From: Lamellibrachia satsuma
Taxonomy: Eukaryota; Annelida; Polychaeta; Sabellida; Siboglinidae
Length of the DNA: 64,000 bases
NCBI GenBank assembly: GCA_033239005.1
Contig: BSQZ01000073.1
Coordinates: 372,001 to 436,000 of the forward strand
Direction of reading: 5' to 3'
The position numbers and the translations under genes are program-made. The notes under the pieces are model-generated. The model was not told the DNA's origin and ran no database searches. It was given only the letters and a program-made list of their open reading frames with translations. Shown piece after piece: positions 49,930 to 57,381 of this stretch (within the stretch, counting starts at the first letter, position 1; every line of letters begins with the position of its first letter).

Positions 49930-50530
49930 ATTTTCAAGTTCTGTGCCTACCGTAGTCACGTTAGTGCAGTTTGTAAGTTATGTGCCTACCGTAGTCACGT
50001 TAGTGCAGTTTGTAAGTTATGTGCCTACCGGAGTCACGATAGTGCAGTTTGTAAGTTATGTGCCTACCGTAGTCACGTTAGTGCAGTTTGTAAGTTATGT
50101 GCCTACCGTAGTCACGATAGTGCAGTTTGTAAGTTATGTGCCTACCGTAATCACGTTAGTGCAGTTTGTAAGTTATGTGCCTACCGTAGTCACGTTAGTG
50201 CAGTTTGTAAGTTATGTGCCTACCGTAGTCACGTTAGTGCAGTTTGTAAGTCATGTGCCTACCGTAGTCACAATAGTGCAGTTTGTAAGTTATGTGCCTA
50301 CCGTAGTCACGTTAGTGCGGTTTGTAAGTTATGTGCCTACCGTAGTCACGTTAGTGCAGTTTGTAAGTTATGTGCCTACCGTAGTCACGTTAGTGCAGTT
50401 TGTAAGTTATGTGCCTACCGTAGTCACGATAGTGCAGTTTGTAAGTTATGTACCTACCGTAGTCACGACAGTGCAGTTTGTAAGTTATGTGCCTACCGTA
50501 GTCACGTTAGTGCAGTTTGTAAGTGATGTG
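49930..50530. repeat. 39-bp minisatellite, about 15-16 copies, next to the Polinton
   Basis: Unit TGCCTACCGTAGTCACGTTA then GTGCAGTTTGTAAGTTATG. It stays open in two plus frames (13-residue CAYRSHVSAVCKL repeats) because 39 is divisible by three; no evidence of coding. It stops about 370 bases before the Polinton's left polyadenylation signal. Confidence 0.92.
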
Positions 50531-50655
50531 CCTAAGTAGTTATAGTGTGCTTTTGGGACATCAAAAGATCCGCCCAGTAGAAAGATCATCCTCACTTCCG
50601 GTTTAATTAGCCAATCAGAAGCCAGGGATTACGTCACGTGACTTCTGGGTAGCCT

Positions 50656-50705
50656 CAGCGCCCCCTAGCGGTAACCTACATCCACCACGAGCGCCCCCTA
50701 GCGAC
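50656..50705. promoter_or_regulatory. paired CTCF-like motifs
   Basis: AGCGCCCCCTAGCGG at 50657-50671 and AGCGCCCCCTAGCG at 50690-50703 match the reverse complement of the animal CTCF core (CCANNAGGGGGCGC-type). Two same-orientation sites 33 bp apart sit just outside the Polinton gene block. This is a motif match only. Confidence 0.3.
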
Positions 50706-50899
50706 TGGAGATAACCCTAACGATCATAACCTTGTGTGTGTGTGTGTGTTGATCTATGACCGGGTAGTGACGATTCATACGTAGTAATTATAGGGTCATT
50801 AGTAATTAATAATAGGGTTGTTAATTATATCAACTATCAAAGGGGACTAATGGAGACGAGAAATCAACGCAACACGATAGGATACGAGTGCACACGTAT

Positions 50900-50905
50900 T
50901 TTATT
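50900..50905 (-). promoter_or_regulatory. polyadenylation signal downstream of the protease gene
   Basis: Minus-strand AATAAA in TATACTCAATAAAATACG, about 375 bases past the protease stop. It resembles the signal at 62876-62881 in flanking sequence. Confidence 0.55.
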
Positions 50906-50984
50906 GAGTATAATACAAGCAGCATGGCGATACATCAAGCGTGGTAGCGTGTAATATCACTACAACTACAACTACGATGAATAT

Positions 50985-51160
50985 ATATGAATCGACTTGC
51001 GTATGTTGACCATCGCGCCAGAGGTCGTGAGCTTAGGGGTGTTTCCACCGCGCCAGAGGCTCGAGGACGACGACGAGGCGACTTGCGGATGTTTACCATC
51101 ACGCCAGAGGTCGCGAGCTTACGGGTGGTGCACCACCTCGCCAGAGGCTCGAACGATGAT
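50985..51160 (-). repeat. 3' UTR-like repeats, left block (four degenerate copies)
   Basis: On the minus strand four imperfect units share CGACCTCTGGCGYGATGG, AAACATCCGCAAGTCG or shortened forms GAGCCTCTGGCG. They lie between the protease stop and the polyadenylation signal. The same unit in diverged form makes up 62995-63140. Confidence 0.7.
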
Positions 51161-51278
51161 GATGTGGTGTACTGCTGCTACTATAAGCGATAATACAGTG
51201 TACCACAATATCGCAGCTGTTTTAAGCCAATCAAATACGCGGCAATCATTAACTACCGAATAGGTGCCGAATATATCA

Positions 51279-51767
51279 TCAGTCTCTGTAAGATACACGA
51301 TAGTAGGGTATACCCTTTTTCAATAGTCTCATCCAATCGAACACTTCAACATCGTTATTGACCAGATTAGTGTGGAACATGTTTACGAAACTCTTCATAG
51401 AAGAACCTTTACAACGAAACATGACATAAGCAACACAATATTGTCCGCAAACGTTAGACAGAGGACTCTGAAGTCTCTGGGTATTATGAGTCCATTCGGA
51501 ACAGTGTTTGTTCAGGAAGGTGCGGAACGCTGCGTAACGAGGCGGCAGTCCGTACGAGCAGAAGTATTCGCCGCGTCCGTCGGCGTCCAGGTACAGCGCT
51601 ATCCAATGTTCGCCTGGTTCGTCGCCGTTGTCGGTGTTGCACACGAAGGCTGCGGGCAGAGTGCCGTCTATCGTAGTGGGTAGTCCGTCTCTGGGTACGA
51701 CGCCGCGAAATATAGTTCTGGTGCACGGGTCCACCGCCAGTAGTCTAGCGATCTGCAGGGTGTCCAT
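51279..51767 (-). CDS. PRO: Polinton adenain-like cysteine protease (maturation protease)
   Basis: 162 residues, in the C5/ULP-type fold used by adenoviruses and Polintons to cleave capsid precursors during virion maturation. Visible: His54-Trp55 in PGEHWIALYL, oxyanion Gln100 and nucleophile Cys107 in LQSPLSNVCGQYCVAY, with the same seven-residue Gln-to-Cys spacing as adenain. The acidic residue of the triad, normally Asp or Glu in the F-x-[SP]-[YF]-G motif, is a Cys here (YFCSYG, Cys70), so activity is doubtful. The start ATG is two bases past the capsid gene's stop, and it is last in the array. Identification is firm; function of this copy is not. Confidence 0.85.
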   Translation of the reverse strand: MDTLQIARLLAVDPCTRTIFRGVVPRDGLPTTIDGTLPAAFVCNTDNGDEPGEHWIALYLDADGRGEYFCSYGLPPRYAAFRTFLNKHCSEWTHNTQRLQSPLSNVCGQYCVAYVMFRCKGSSMKSFVNMFHTNLVNNDVEVFDWMRLLKKGIPYYRVSYRD

Positions 51768-51768
51768 T

Positions 51769-53085
51769 TTAGTAGTCGTAGATGACGTTGCGATTCTTGT
51801 CGATTTCCAGCACGGACTCGAGTTCGGCGTAGGCGACGACGTTCACGGTGTTCAGCAGCGCATTGCGGAAATGAACTTCTATGCGCAGGTTGCCCTTTTG
51901 TACCAGATGGAAGCAGGGACCGTCGCACTGATCGGGGGTCAGGTCGAAACCGAAGAAGGTGTAGCCGTGTCGGTAGTCGCTGCGAGTCAGTCCGTTCCCT
52001 TCGTCCTGCCACAACTTACCGGTCGACGAGAACAGACTCATGTAGCTTCTGACAAAGAGGTTGTCTTCGAAATTCGGCTGGAAAGGTTTGGAGGGTATCT
52101 GTCGTCCGTCCACGTACACCGCGAGGAAGCTGATGGCGTTGTTCTTGGCGTGAAACGGATTCTTGTCGTACGCTCCGTTGTAGGCATCGTTGTCGATGCA
52201 GCCCAGCACCAGACGTTTCGGCAGGGTGCCGAGGAACAGGTTCTCGTACGTGTGCGAGCGAGTGCCGGCAGGAATGGAGTACACCTTGCACTCGACGGAC
52301 CGCATCGGATACTTGACCGTGCTCTTCTCCAAAGCCTTGACGTGTGCTATCTGCACGCTGGGATTCACGGTGACTTTCTTTGCAAACAAGCAGGCATTGA
52401 CTATTTGTATCTTGTAATCGGGGTTTGCTCCACCAGCCATGAGTGCAAAAGCAGGTTTGCTACGCACCAGTCGTATCTTGACGTCGACGCCGTTGATGAG
52501 GAATTTATCCTGCAGAAAGAGGTCCACGTGGAGACGACCCATCATATCGACAACACGGCTCCTCAGGATGTTCTGTCGTCGAGCTACGAACCCTTCGTTA
52601 GCTGCGGGTCCGTTGGCTATCTCGCAGGCGTCCATGCGAGTGGCCGTGTCCTTGTGCCACAGCTGACTCGTCAGTTGCGTGTCCTTGGCATCGGGACCGT
52701 AGCTGAGCAGCGTCTCTATGTAGGCGCGATACGCATACGTGTTGGTCGAAGGGGTCACGAGCGTATTGTTCAGGGAGACGTCGGCTTGACTGATCAGTGC
52801 ATGCATCCAGTTATTCACCGGTGCCACGGGATCGACCAAGTCCATATCGTCCCCGTTGACTCGTGTCACCTTCGCTTGCACGTGCAGTATCGTGTTGGCG
52901 AGATCCAGGTAATCGTCTCCCGATCCGGGTATGAGGAATTCTATCGGTCCACCCGAGTCCAGAGAGGACAAAGGCTGATGTTCCACTACGTGACTGTCGA
53001 TGATGCTGGTCTGAGTGGGGGGTACGGTAAAGAGATCCAGCTCGGTCTTGACCCCTTCACACGACTGTTTATGTACGAATGCCAT
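51769..53085 (-). CDS. MCP: Polinton major capsid protein (double jelly-roll, F54H12.2-like)
   Basis: 438 residues, near the usual length of the metazoan proteins annotated 'F54H12.2-like', which belong to the Polinton capsid set. Recognisable signatures are KTELDLFTVPPTQTSI near the N-terminus, GPIEFLIPGSGDDYLDL, VNNWMHALISQADVSLN, VDMMGRLHVDLFLQDKFLIN, NLFLGTLPKRLVLGC, FLAVYVDGRQIPSKP and the C-terminal NVVAYAELESVLEIDKNRNV. It is expected to form the hexon-like trimers of an icosahedral shell. The first codons overlap the end of the upstream basic protein (53069-53085). A 497-codon open frame on the opposite strand is a shadow of it. Assignment as major rather than minor capsid rests on family knowledge. 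Confidence 0.82.
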   Translation of the reverse strand: MAFVHKQSCEGVKTELDLFTVPPTQTSIIDSHVVEHQPLSSLDSGGPIEFLIPGSGDDYLDLANTILHVQAKVTRVNGDDMDLVDPVAPVNNWMHALISQADVSLNNTLVTPSTNTYAYRAYIETLLSYGPDAKDTQLTSQLWHKDTATRMDACEIANGPAANEGFVARRQNILRSRVVDMMGRLHVDLFLQDKFLINGVDVKIRLVRSKPAFALMAGGANPDYKIQIVNACLFAKKVTVNPSVQIAHVKALEKSTVKYPMRSVECKVYSIPAGTRSHTYENLFLGTLPKRLVLGCIDNDAYNGAYDKNPFHAKNNAISFLAVYVDGRQIPSKPFQPNFEDNLFVRSYMSLFSSTGKLWQDEGNGLTRSDYRHGYTFFGFDLTPDQCDGPCFHLVQKGNLRIEVHFRNALLNTVNVVAYAELESVLEIDKNRNVIYDY

Positions 53086-53482
53086 CGTCGTCGTCGAATA
53101 TGTCGGCCTCGCGTTTCGTAGACGTCTGTCTCTTGCGTCGTCTCTTTGCTAAAGTGACTCCTTTCTTTGCCGGCGCGCGTTTTATACGTTTACGAGGTCG
53201 TACGCCAGGAACCATACGCATCAGATTCCTACCGGCATCTGTGACGCGTCGTTTGGTTGCCTTTTTTATGCTCTGTCCAGACATGACGTCGTCGGCTATG
53301 CGCACGCCGGTCTTCAACGCTCCCCTTCCCAACGCAACGGCACCTCTCTTGATGAGTGGCATGGCGCTGCGCAGCAGACCGGTGAACAGACTACCTAGTC
53401 CGTGTCCCCGCTGATATTGAGCACCGGCAAAGTAGGGCAGCGCACCACCTGCCTGACGTGCGTAATACTCGTTGTAATTCAT
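53069..53482 (-). CDS. small basic core/pX-like virion protein
   Basis: 137 residues. The N-terminal half is Gly-rich then amphipathic (GLGSLFTGLLRSAMPLIKRG, GALKTGVRIADDVMSG); the C-terminal half is very Lys/Arg-rich (RPRKRIKRAPAKK, KRRRKRQTSTKR) and ends in DIFDDDDG. This layout is a recurrent Polinton gene next to the capsid genes and recalls the adenovirus pX/mu core protein, so a DNA-condensing or membrane-active virion role is likely but inferred. It starts two bases after the penton stop and its last 17 bases overlap the capsid gene start. Confidence 0.6.
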   Translation of the reverse strand: MNYNEYYARQAGGALPYFAGAQYQRGHGLGSLFTGLLRSAMPLIKRGAVALGRGALKTGVRIADDVMSGQSIKKATKRRVTDAGRNLMRMVPGVRPRKRIKRAPAKKGVTLAKRRRKRQTSTKREADIFDDDDGIRT

Positions 53483-53484
53483 CT

Positions 53485-54393
53485 TCAGAACAGTCCGATC
53501 CTGCGCCGTCGAAAATGAAGTGTCACGGTCACTCTACCGTACTCGAATGGCACGCGTCGTCCTGTGTCGTCCCTTATATCGATTTCAATCGACTTGAAGT
53601 GCGAGTACAACAGAGGCGCGTAGTGAATGTTAGTGAACCTGTCGGATACCGTTTCGCCGTGACTTCCGACAACCGGAAGGGCTCGCAACAAAGGTGCGAC
53701 AGTGTCACCTACTATACGAGACTCCACGACGTCCGTGTAAACGTATATGGTATCGAACCCTTGATTCATCTGCACCACGTGTTCGGCTTCTTTACGGTAG
53801 GTATAAGGACCGTCGGGAGTGTCTTTGGGTGGCAAAAACACGGTGGCCGACGGTGTGAGACCGAGATTCCTTCCACCTTCCGCATTCTCGTCCGTTGTTA
53901 TCGTCTCTGCTGTTGCTGTCGCTGATGTCATGATCGATGGCGGACTGGTGACCACTGTGGGGTCGAAACCTAACATTCTTGCCAATGCACTGCGGTGAGG
54001 TACAGTGAACTCGGTGCCTGGTGTCATGTGCATCGTCATTTTTTGAGTGACGGGGCTGTAGGTCAACTTTGCTCGTATCTTATCCGTCGCCATACTGTCC
54101 AGTCCCCTGTTGACGTGATCCATCAATATCGCGGGAGACTTGTAATATCCAGCACTGATCCTTGCATTCGAGGTTAGACCCACAGCAATAGTCTCGTTAA
54201 GGAAGAGCCAGGTGTCGTGCGTTCCTAAGTTGTACCACGTATGCGGGTACTGTATTTCTGCCAACCCGCATTCCCACTCGCCAGTCAGATCGATAAGTCG
54301 AGGTAAGTCTGTGATGTAATGAGCCAACGTATTGTTGGGATACATCTTCATGGATGCGTTGCTAGGCAGTGTCAGGTAGAAATCACTCGCCAT
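53485..54393 (-). CDS. Polinton minor capsid (penton) protein
   Basis: 302 residues, the usual size for the single-jelly-roll penton of Polintons. Conserved features visible are the N-terminal FYLTLPSNASMKMYPNNTLA, GEWECGLAEIQYPHTWYN, VTQKMTMHMTPGTEFTV, LARMLGFDP, YVYTDVVESRIVGDTVAPLL and the C-terminal HYAPLLYSHFKSIEIDIRD, VTVTLHFRRR. It is expected to occupy the fivefold vertices of the capsid. Its start overlaps the last 11 bases of the upstream membrane-protein gene, and its stop is followed after two bases by the next ATG. Confidence 0.82.
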   Translation of the reverse strand: MASDFYLTLPSNASMKMYPNNTLAHYITDLPRLIDLTGEWECGLAEIQYPHTWYNLGTHDTWLFLNETIAVGLTSNARISAGYYKSPAILMDHVNRGLDSMATDKIRAKLTYSPVTQKMTMHMTPGTEFTVPHRSALARMLGFDPTVVTSPPSIMTSATATAETITTDENAEGGRNLGLTPSATVFLPPKDTPDGPYTYRKEAEHVVQMNQGFDTIYVYTDVVESRIVGDTVAPLLRALPVVGSHGETVSDRFTNIHYAPLLYSHFKSIEIDIRDDTGRRVPFEYGRVTVTLHFRRRRIGLF

Positions 54394-54715
54394 GACGTCT
54401 CAACGTGGGATTGGGAAGCAGGTAACCCAAAGAACTACTCAACAGAGCCGTCCACAAATTAGAATTCTCGTGACCTGTGGTCAGATTGTAAATGCTTATT
54501 AGAATGACCGTAAACAAGACGAGCACCTGACACAGAAAGACTATTTCCTCTTTAGGACACGCGGTACCGAACAGATGCCAAGGAGTGCTACTACCGCTAC
54601 TGCTACCGCTACTGTCCTCTACGTTCTGCGCGTCAGTACTGTCCTCTACTACTACGTCCTCTTGTTCCTCCTGATCGACGACGGTGAAATCTCGTGTTGT
54701 CGTGTCATGTGTCAT
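54383..54715 (-). CDS. small two-helix membrane protein of the Polinton
   Basis: 110 residues: an acidic Ser-rich N-terminus (about 1-60), then a strong membrane segment (FLCQVLVLFTVILISIYNL, about 60-79) and a second weaker one (LWTALLSSSLGYLLPNP, about 87-103). The C-terminal 'LW..LLSS.LGYLLP.P' feature recurs in animal Polintons, but I know no function. The ATG overlaps the integrase stop as ATGA, and its end overlaps the penton start, so it is embedded in the array. A virion membrane or packaging role is only a guess. Confidence 0.65.
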   Translation of the reverse strand: MTHDTTTRDFTVVDQEEQEDVVVEDSTDAQNVEDSSGSSSGSSTPWHLFGTACPKEEIVFLCQVLVLFTVILISIYNLTTGHENSNLWTALLSSSLGYLLPNPTLRRHGE

Positions 54716-55818
54716 GTCTCGAATGGAGTCTTACCGAACGCGTGGCTAGTCTTTATAGTAGACTGCACCAGTGCCTTGGCATCTATCCAGCTGTTGAATT
54801 TGGAGGGGTAGCCAAACCATTTCACGAAAACTTGATTTCGTCCACCTACCTTGCGCCGGTCCAGGACCTCTTGCACGTAGAACAGTTTATCGGGGGATAC
54901 CAACACTTTCTGCAACTCCATTTCGTAGAAGGTACCTTCCAGCACTTCGCCGAGATCGTCCTTCAATCGATACACGGGTGGATCGGAGGGATGAACCTCG
55001 TGTATCGTGAAAATCTCTTCGCTCCAGTTCGCCGTGTACCCCTTTTCGAACTTACCTTTGTACTTGCTGATACGTACGCGATCCGACACGCGCAACTTGG
55101 GCACGCCCTTACCGTCGTGACCGTACAGTCGCTGCCACACCTTTTCCTGATTACGGTAACTCACCTGTGAAGGAGCCATGCCGATACTGCGGTGGTAGCT
55201 GTTGTTGTACGAATGCACCAGGTCCTGAAGGATGTTGATGTATCGCCACGTCTGGTGTTTCGTGAAGTATCGCCACATGCGTGTCTTCAACGTCCTGTTG
55301 AATCTTTCCACGATGCACGCCTTCGTCTCCGCGTTGTGCGTGGAGAAGTGATGGATGTTGTGCTTCTTCAATAGAGTCTGGACGGATCTGTTCAGAAATT
55401 CCTTTCCTTGGTCTGTCTGCAACACCTTTGGCCAGCCTTTGCTGAACGTGCTGTCAAGTGCCGCTACCAACGACGCCGCGGACTTGTTCTTCATGGGAAC
55501 ACACCAGGCCACTTTCGAGAAGACGTCGATCACCGTGAGGAGAAAGGTCATACCGTCGTTGTGCTTTTTCAAATGCGACAGATCGACGAGATCGGCCTGC
55601 CACTGCTGATGCAGACCGCTCACGATGACGCGTCGTCTCTCGAAACGACGTCTAGCCGGCTTGTGTAGGGTATAGGCGTCCTGTTCCGACAACCATTCCG
55701 CGACCTTTTTTCTTGATATGTGCGTGACGCGTCGCAAGGCATCGGGTCCGCCGTAACTACCTACCCTTTTCGGATCGAAGTAGACCGTCCTAAGTGCTCG
55801 TTCTTTCTTCGGTGCCAT
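54712..55818 (-). CDS. INT: Polinton retroviral-type integrase with chromodomain
   Basis: 368 residues from ATG 55818 (MAPKKERALRTVYFDPKRVG). I prefer this to the GTG/ATG-like codon at 55878 because its A is shared with the preceding ORF's TAA (TAATG). The integrase core has the D-D-E triad: Asp76 in WQADLVDLSH, Asp136 in LQTDQGKEFLN, Glu171 in CIVERFNRTLKTR. A C-terminal chromodomain spans about 314-350 (YVQEVLDRRKVGGRNQVFVK, WFGYP..FNSWI), which in related integrases reads histone marks and targets insertion. The core looks intact. It catalyses strand transfer of element ends into host DNA. Confidence 0.9.
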   Translation of the reverse strand: MAPKKERALRTVYFDPKRVGSYGGPDALRRVTHISRKKVAEWLSEQDAYTLHKPARRRFERRRVIVSGLHQQWQADLVDLSHLKKHNDGMTFLLTVIDVFSKVAWCVPMKNKSAASLVAALDSTFSKGWPKVLQTDQGKEFLNRSVQTLLKKHNIHHFSTHNAETKACIVERFNRTLKTRMWRYFTKHQTWRYINILQDLVHSYNNSYHRSIGMAPSQVSYRNQEKVWQRLYGHDGKGVPKLRVSDRVRISKYKGKFEKGYTANWSEEIFTIHEVHPSDPPVYRLKDDLGEVLEGTFYEMELQKVLVSPDKLFYVQEVLDRRKVGGRNQVFVKWFGYPSKFNSWIDAKALVQSTIKTSHAFGKTPFET

Positions 55819-55979
55819 TAAAAGAGTTCCGAAGGACTGACGGTTGTGACGTTTACTGCGCAGCACGGTGCGCAGCACGGTTCGTGACGACTAAGAAAGA
55901 GTACGCTGACGTACACCAGAAGACCTACTACCACACACAAGACGATGACGAATGATCTATATTCTAGTACTGTGATCAT
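55818..55979 (-). CDS. tiny single-pass membrane protein (53 aa) overlapping the integrase start
   Basis: ATG at 55979 gives MITVLEYRSFVIVLCVVVGL, then LVYVSVLFLSR, HEPCCAPCCAVNVTTVSPSE and stop TAA at 55820-55818. Residues about 10-29 form a strong membrane helix, followed by a CC..CC tail. Its stop overlaps the integrase ATG as TAATG, and its start lies inside the preceding 47-residue ORF. The junctions match the tight packing of the rest of the element, which argues for real coding. No homologue is recognised. Confidence 0.5.
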   Translation of the reverse strand: MITVLEYRSFVIVLCVVVGLLVYVSVLFLSRHEPCCAPCCAVNVTTVSPSELF

Positions 55980-56100
55980 ACTCTGCAGAGCAAATGTTGT
56001 AAAGATTTCGCACTACGGCGTCAGCAATCAAGTACAGTCCAACGCAAAATACTGTAACGACGACGGAACGGTAGTACGTGTCCTGTGGATCGTTCGACAT
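55957..56100 (-). CDS. tiny single-pass membrane protein (47 aa)
   Basis: ATG at 56100 gives MSNDPQDTYYRSVVVTVFCV, then GLYLIADAVVRNLYNICSAE, YDHSTRI and TAG. Residues about 12-30 form a hydrophobic segment with a short acidic N-terminus. It starts 39 bases after the stop of the 265-residue gene and overlaps the start of the 53-residue membrane ORF by 23 bases in another frame. Function unknown; a pair of small membrane proteins could act in virion assembly or entry, but that is inference. Confidence 0.45.
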   Translation of the reverse strand: MSNDPQDTYYRSVVVTVFCVGLYLIADAVVRNLYNICSAEYDHSTRI

Positions 56101-56139
56101 CGCAGTGCACACTGAGCTGTGGACGCGTGTTGCAACGAC

Positions 56140-56937
56140 TTAAATGTCTTCCCAACTAGCCAATGACGTCAGTGCCTTGCGTTGACGTTCTGGAGGTGGG
56201 GTGAGCATGGAATGTTCCATTTGTCCGCGTCGACGAGCGAGGGGTGTCCAACTGAGCGATCTTCTTGCGCTAGCACCAGAGCGAGGAGTAGCCGGCATTC
56301 GACGACGACCTGGAGTGGTGGATGTGCTCGGTGTCGGTGCCTGGCGTATGTAGTCTCTCCTGGCGACGTTACCGACCAACTCCATGGGCAGGTTCATGGC
56401 ACGGAGTTGTCTTGCAAACGGTTGCCATCCCGTCGGATTGGTCTTTCTCTTGCGCAGCACATCGTTCACGAGATCCACCACGTTACTTCCGGCGATGGGC
56501 ACACCCTCGTGTATCAGTTCGCCGCGGGCGGTCCAAGACATGTTTCTTTTCATGCGTTCCATCAACCGTCTGGCTTTGCCTTGCATGGTCTTGGGAACGG
56601 TATCCACGACGTCGGCTTCCATCTCGTTAGCAGGAGCTTCCCCCGACCCCGCCCCCGGCCCCGGCCCCGACCCCGGCCCCGACCCAGACTCGTTCACCGA
56701 GATCACTCGTGTCGGTTCCTTGGCGTGTTTATCGGACAAGACGTTATACCGTTGCAACACCTGATTATACAATGTGACCTTGGTCCTGTCGTCGAGGTCC
56801 TTTCTGTCGAGGATGGCCGTCATCTCGTCATCGAGAGCTCGCACCTTCTTACCTAAGGTATCCGTCGGGGGTGGGGGTGATCGAAGCGTGTCCAACATTC
56901 GTGGATCTACCAAGGCCATCTTGCGTGCGTGTTCCAT
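56140..56937 (-). CDS. conserved Polinton protein of unknown function
   Basis: 265 residues. The N-terminal part (1-80) is predicted helical or coiled coil (KVRALDDEMTAILDRKDLDD, TLYNQVLQRYNVLSDKH), followed by a low-complexity SGSGPGSGPGPGAGSG linker. The domain at about 115-195 (KARRLMERMKRNMSWTARGE, GSNVVDLVNDVLRKRKTNPT, GWQPFARQLRAMNLP) is one I recognise as recurrent in animal Polinton-type elements without known activity. The C-terminus is basic and Pro/Ser-rich. The ATG directly abuts the TAG of the upstream gene. A structural or DNA-packaging role is possible. Confidence 0.65.
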   Translation of the reverse strand: MEHARKMALVDPRMLDTLRSPPPPTDTLGKKVRALDDEMTAILDRKDLDDRTKVTLYNQVLQRYNVLSDKHAKEPTRVISVNESGSGPGSGPGPGAGSGEAPANEMEADVVDTVPKTMQGKARRLMERMKRNMSWTARGELIHEGVPIAGSNVVDLVNDVLRKRKTNPTGWQPFARQLRAMNLPMELVGNVARRDYIRQAPTPSTSTTPGRRRMPATPRSGASARRSLSWTPLARRRGQMEHSMLTPPPERQRKALTSLASWEDI

Positions 56938-57339
56938 CTAACCTCCCGAACGAAGGTGACGCGACCTGGTTGCTTGCGGGAGCAGCACCTCTCGAAGCAA
57001 GGGTAGAAACACCGAACTTGCCAACGGTGCTAGGAAGGCCGATAGGAACCCTCCGCTCTGTCCTTCGCCGACCTGTCGGTTCAGCAAGAGACGTCTTCTT
57101 CTACCGGCTGACGTTCGACTGTGAGCCAACTCCCGTAACCTCTTCCTGTATTTACTCAAACGACGCCTCTGTAATGCAGACAATGGAATGTTCTGTTTTA
57201 ATATGTTGTAGGCACACTCGGCTAGCGCACACAAAAGATCGGCGTCAGCGTTTTCGATGATGGCTCTTTTCAGTTTGTTGTTCTTGATCCTGTTCAGAGC
57301 CTGTATGCATATAATGTGTCTCTTCACCAGAGCAGACAT
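56938..57339 (-). CDS. small basic virion-type protein with C-terminal hydrophobic segment (pVI-like?)
   Basis: 133 residues from ATG 57339; the frame is open further upstream to 57582, but that part reads through the ATPase gene and lacks family-like sequence. N-terminus: MSALVKRHIICIQALNRIKN, then IIENADADLLCALAECAYNI, a basic linker, and after GEGQSGG a hydrophobic FLSAFLAPLASSVFLPLLRE. This architecture is common in metazoan Polintons. The Gly-Gly before the hydrophobic part resembles adenain cleavage sites, suggesting a protease-released membrane-active peptide as in adenovirus pVI; this is inference. A TATA box sits about 40 bases upstream. Confidence 0.62.
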   Translation of the reverse strand: MSALVKRHIICIQALNRIKNNKLKRAIIENADADLLCALAECAYNILKQNIPLSALQRRRLSKYRKRLRELAHSRTSAGRRRRLLLNRQVGEGQSGGFLSAFLAPLASSVFLPLLREVLLPQATRSRHLRSGG

Positions 57340-57373
57340 GGTGGGAATGAAGAGACTATCCACGCGTGCGGTC

Positions 57374-57381
57374 TTTTTATA
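57374..57381 (-). promoter_or_regulatory. TATA box overlapping the ATPase stop codon
   Basis: Minus-strand TATAAAAA at 57381-57374; the ATPase stop TAA (57379-57377) lies inside it. It is 35 bases upstream of ATG 57339, a suitable distance for a start of transcription just before that ATG. Confidence 0.5.

Noticed and set aside
49930..50530. CRISPR-like array of 39-bp units
   Set aside because: Units are contiguous direct repeats with no unique spacers, in a eukaryotic genome; it is a minisatellite. The same applies at 6218, 31316, 39900 and 40606.
51628..53121. 497-codon plus-strand open frame
   Set aside because: It is the mirror of the major capsid gene, has no recognisable domain, and opposes an otherwise uniform minus-strand array; strong codon bias of the real gene explains the lack of stops.
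54694..55170. 158-residue plus-strand frame opposite the integrase
   Set aside because: Shadow of the integrase gene without homology.
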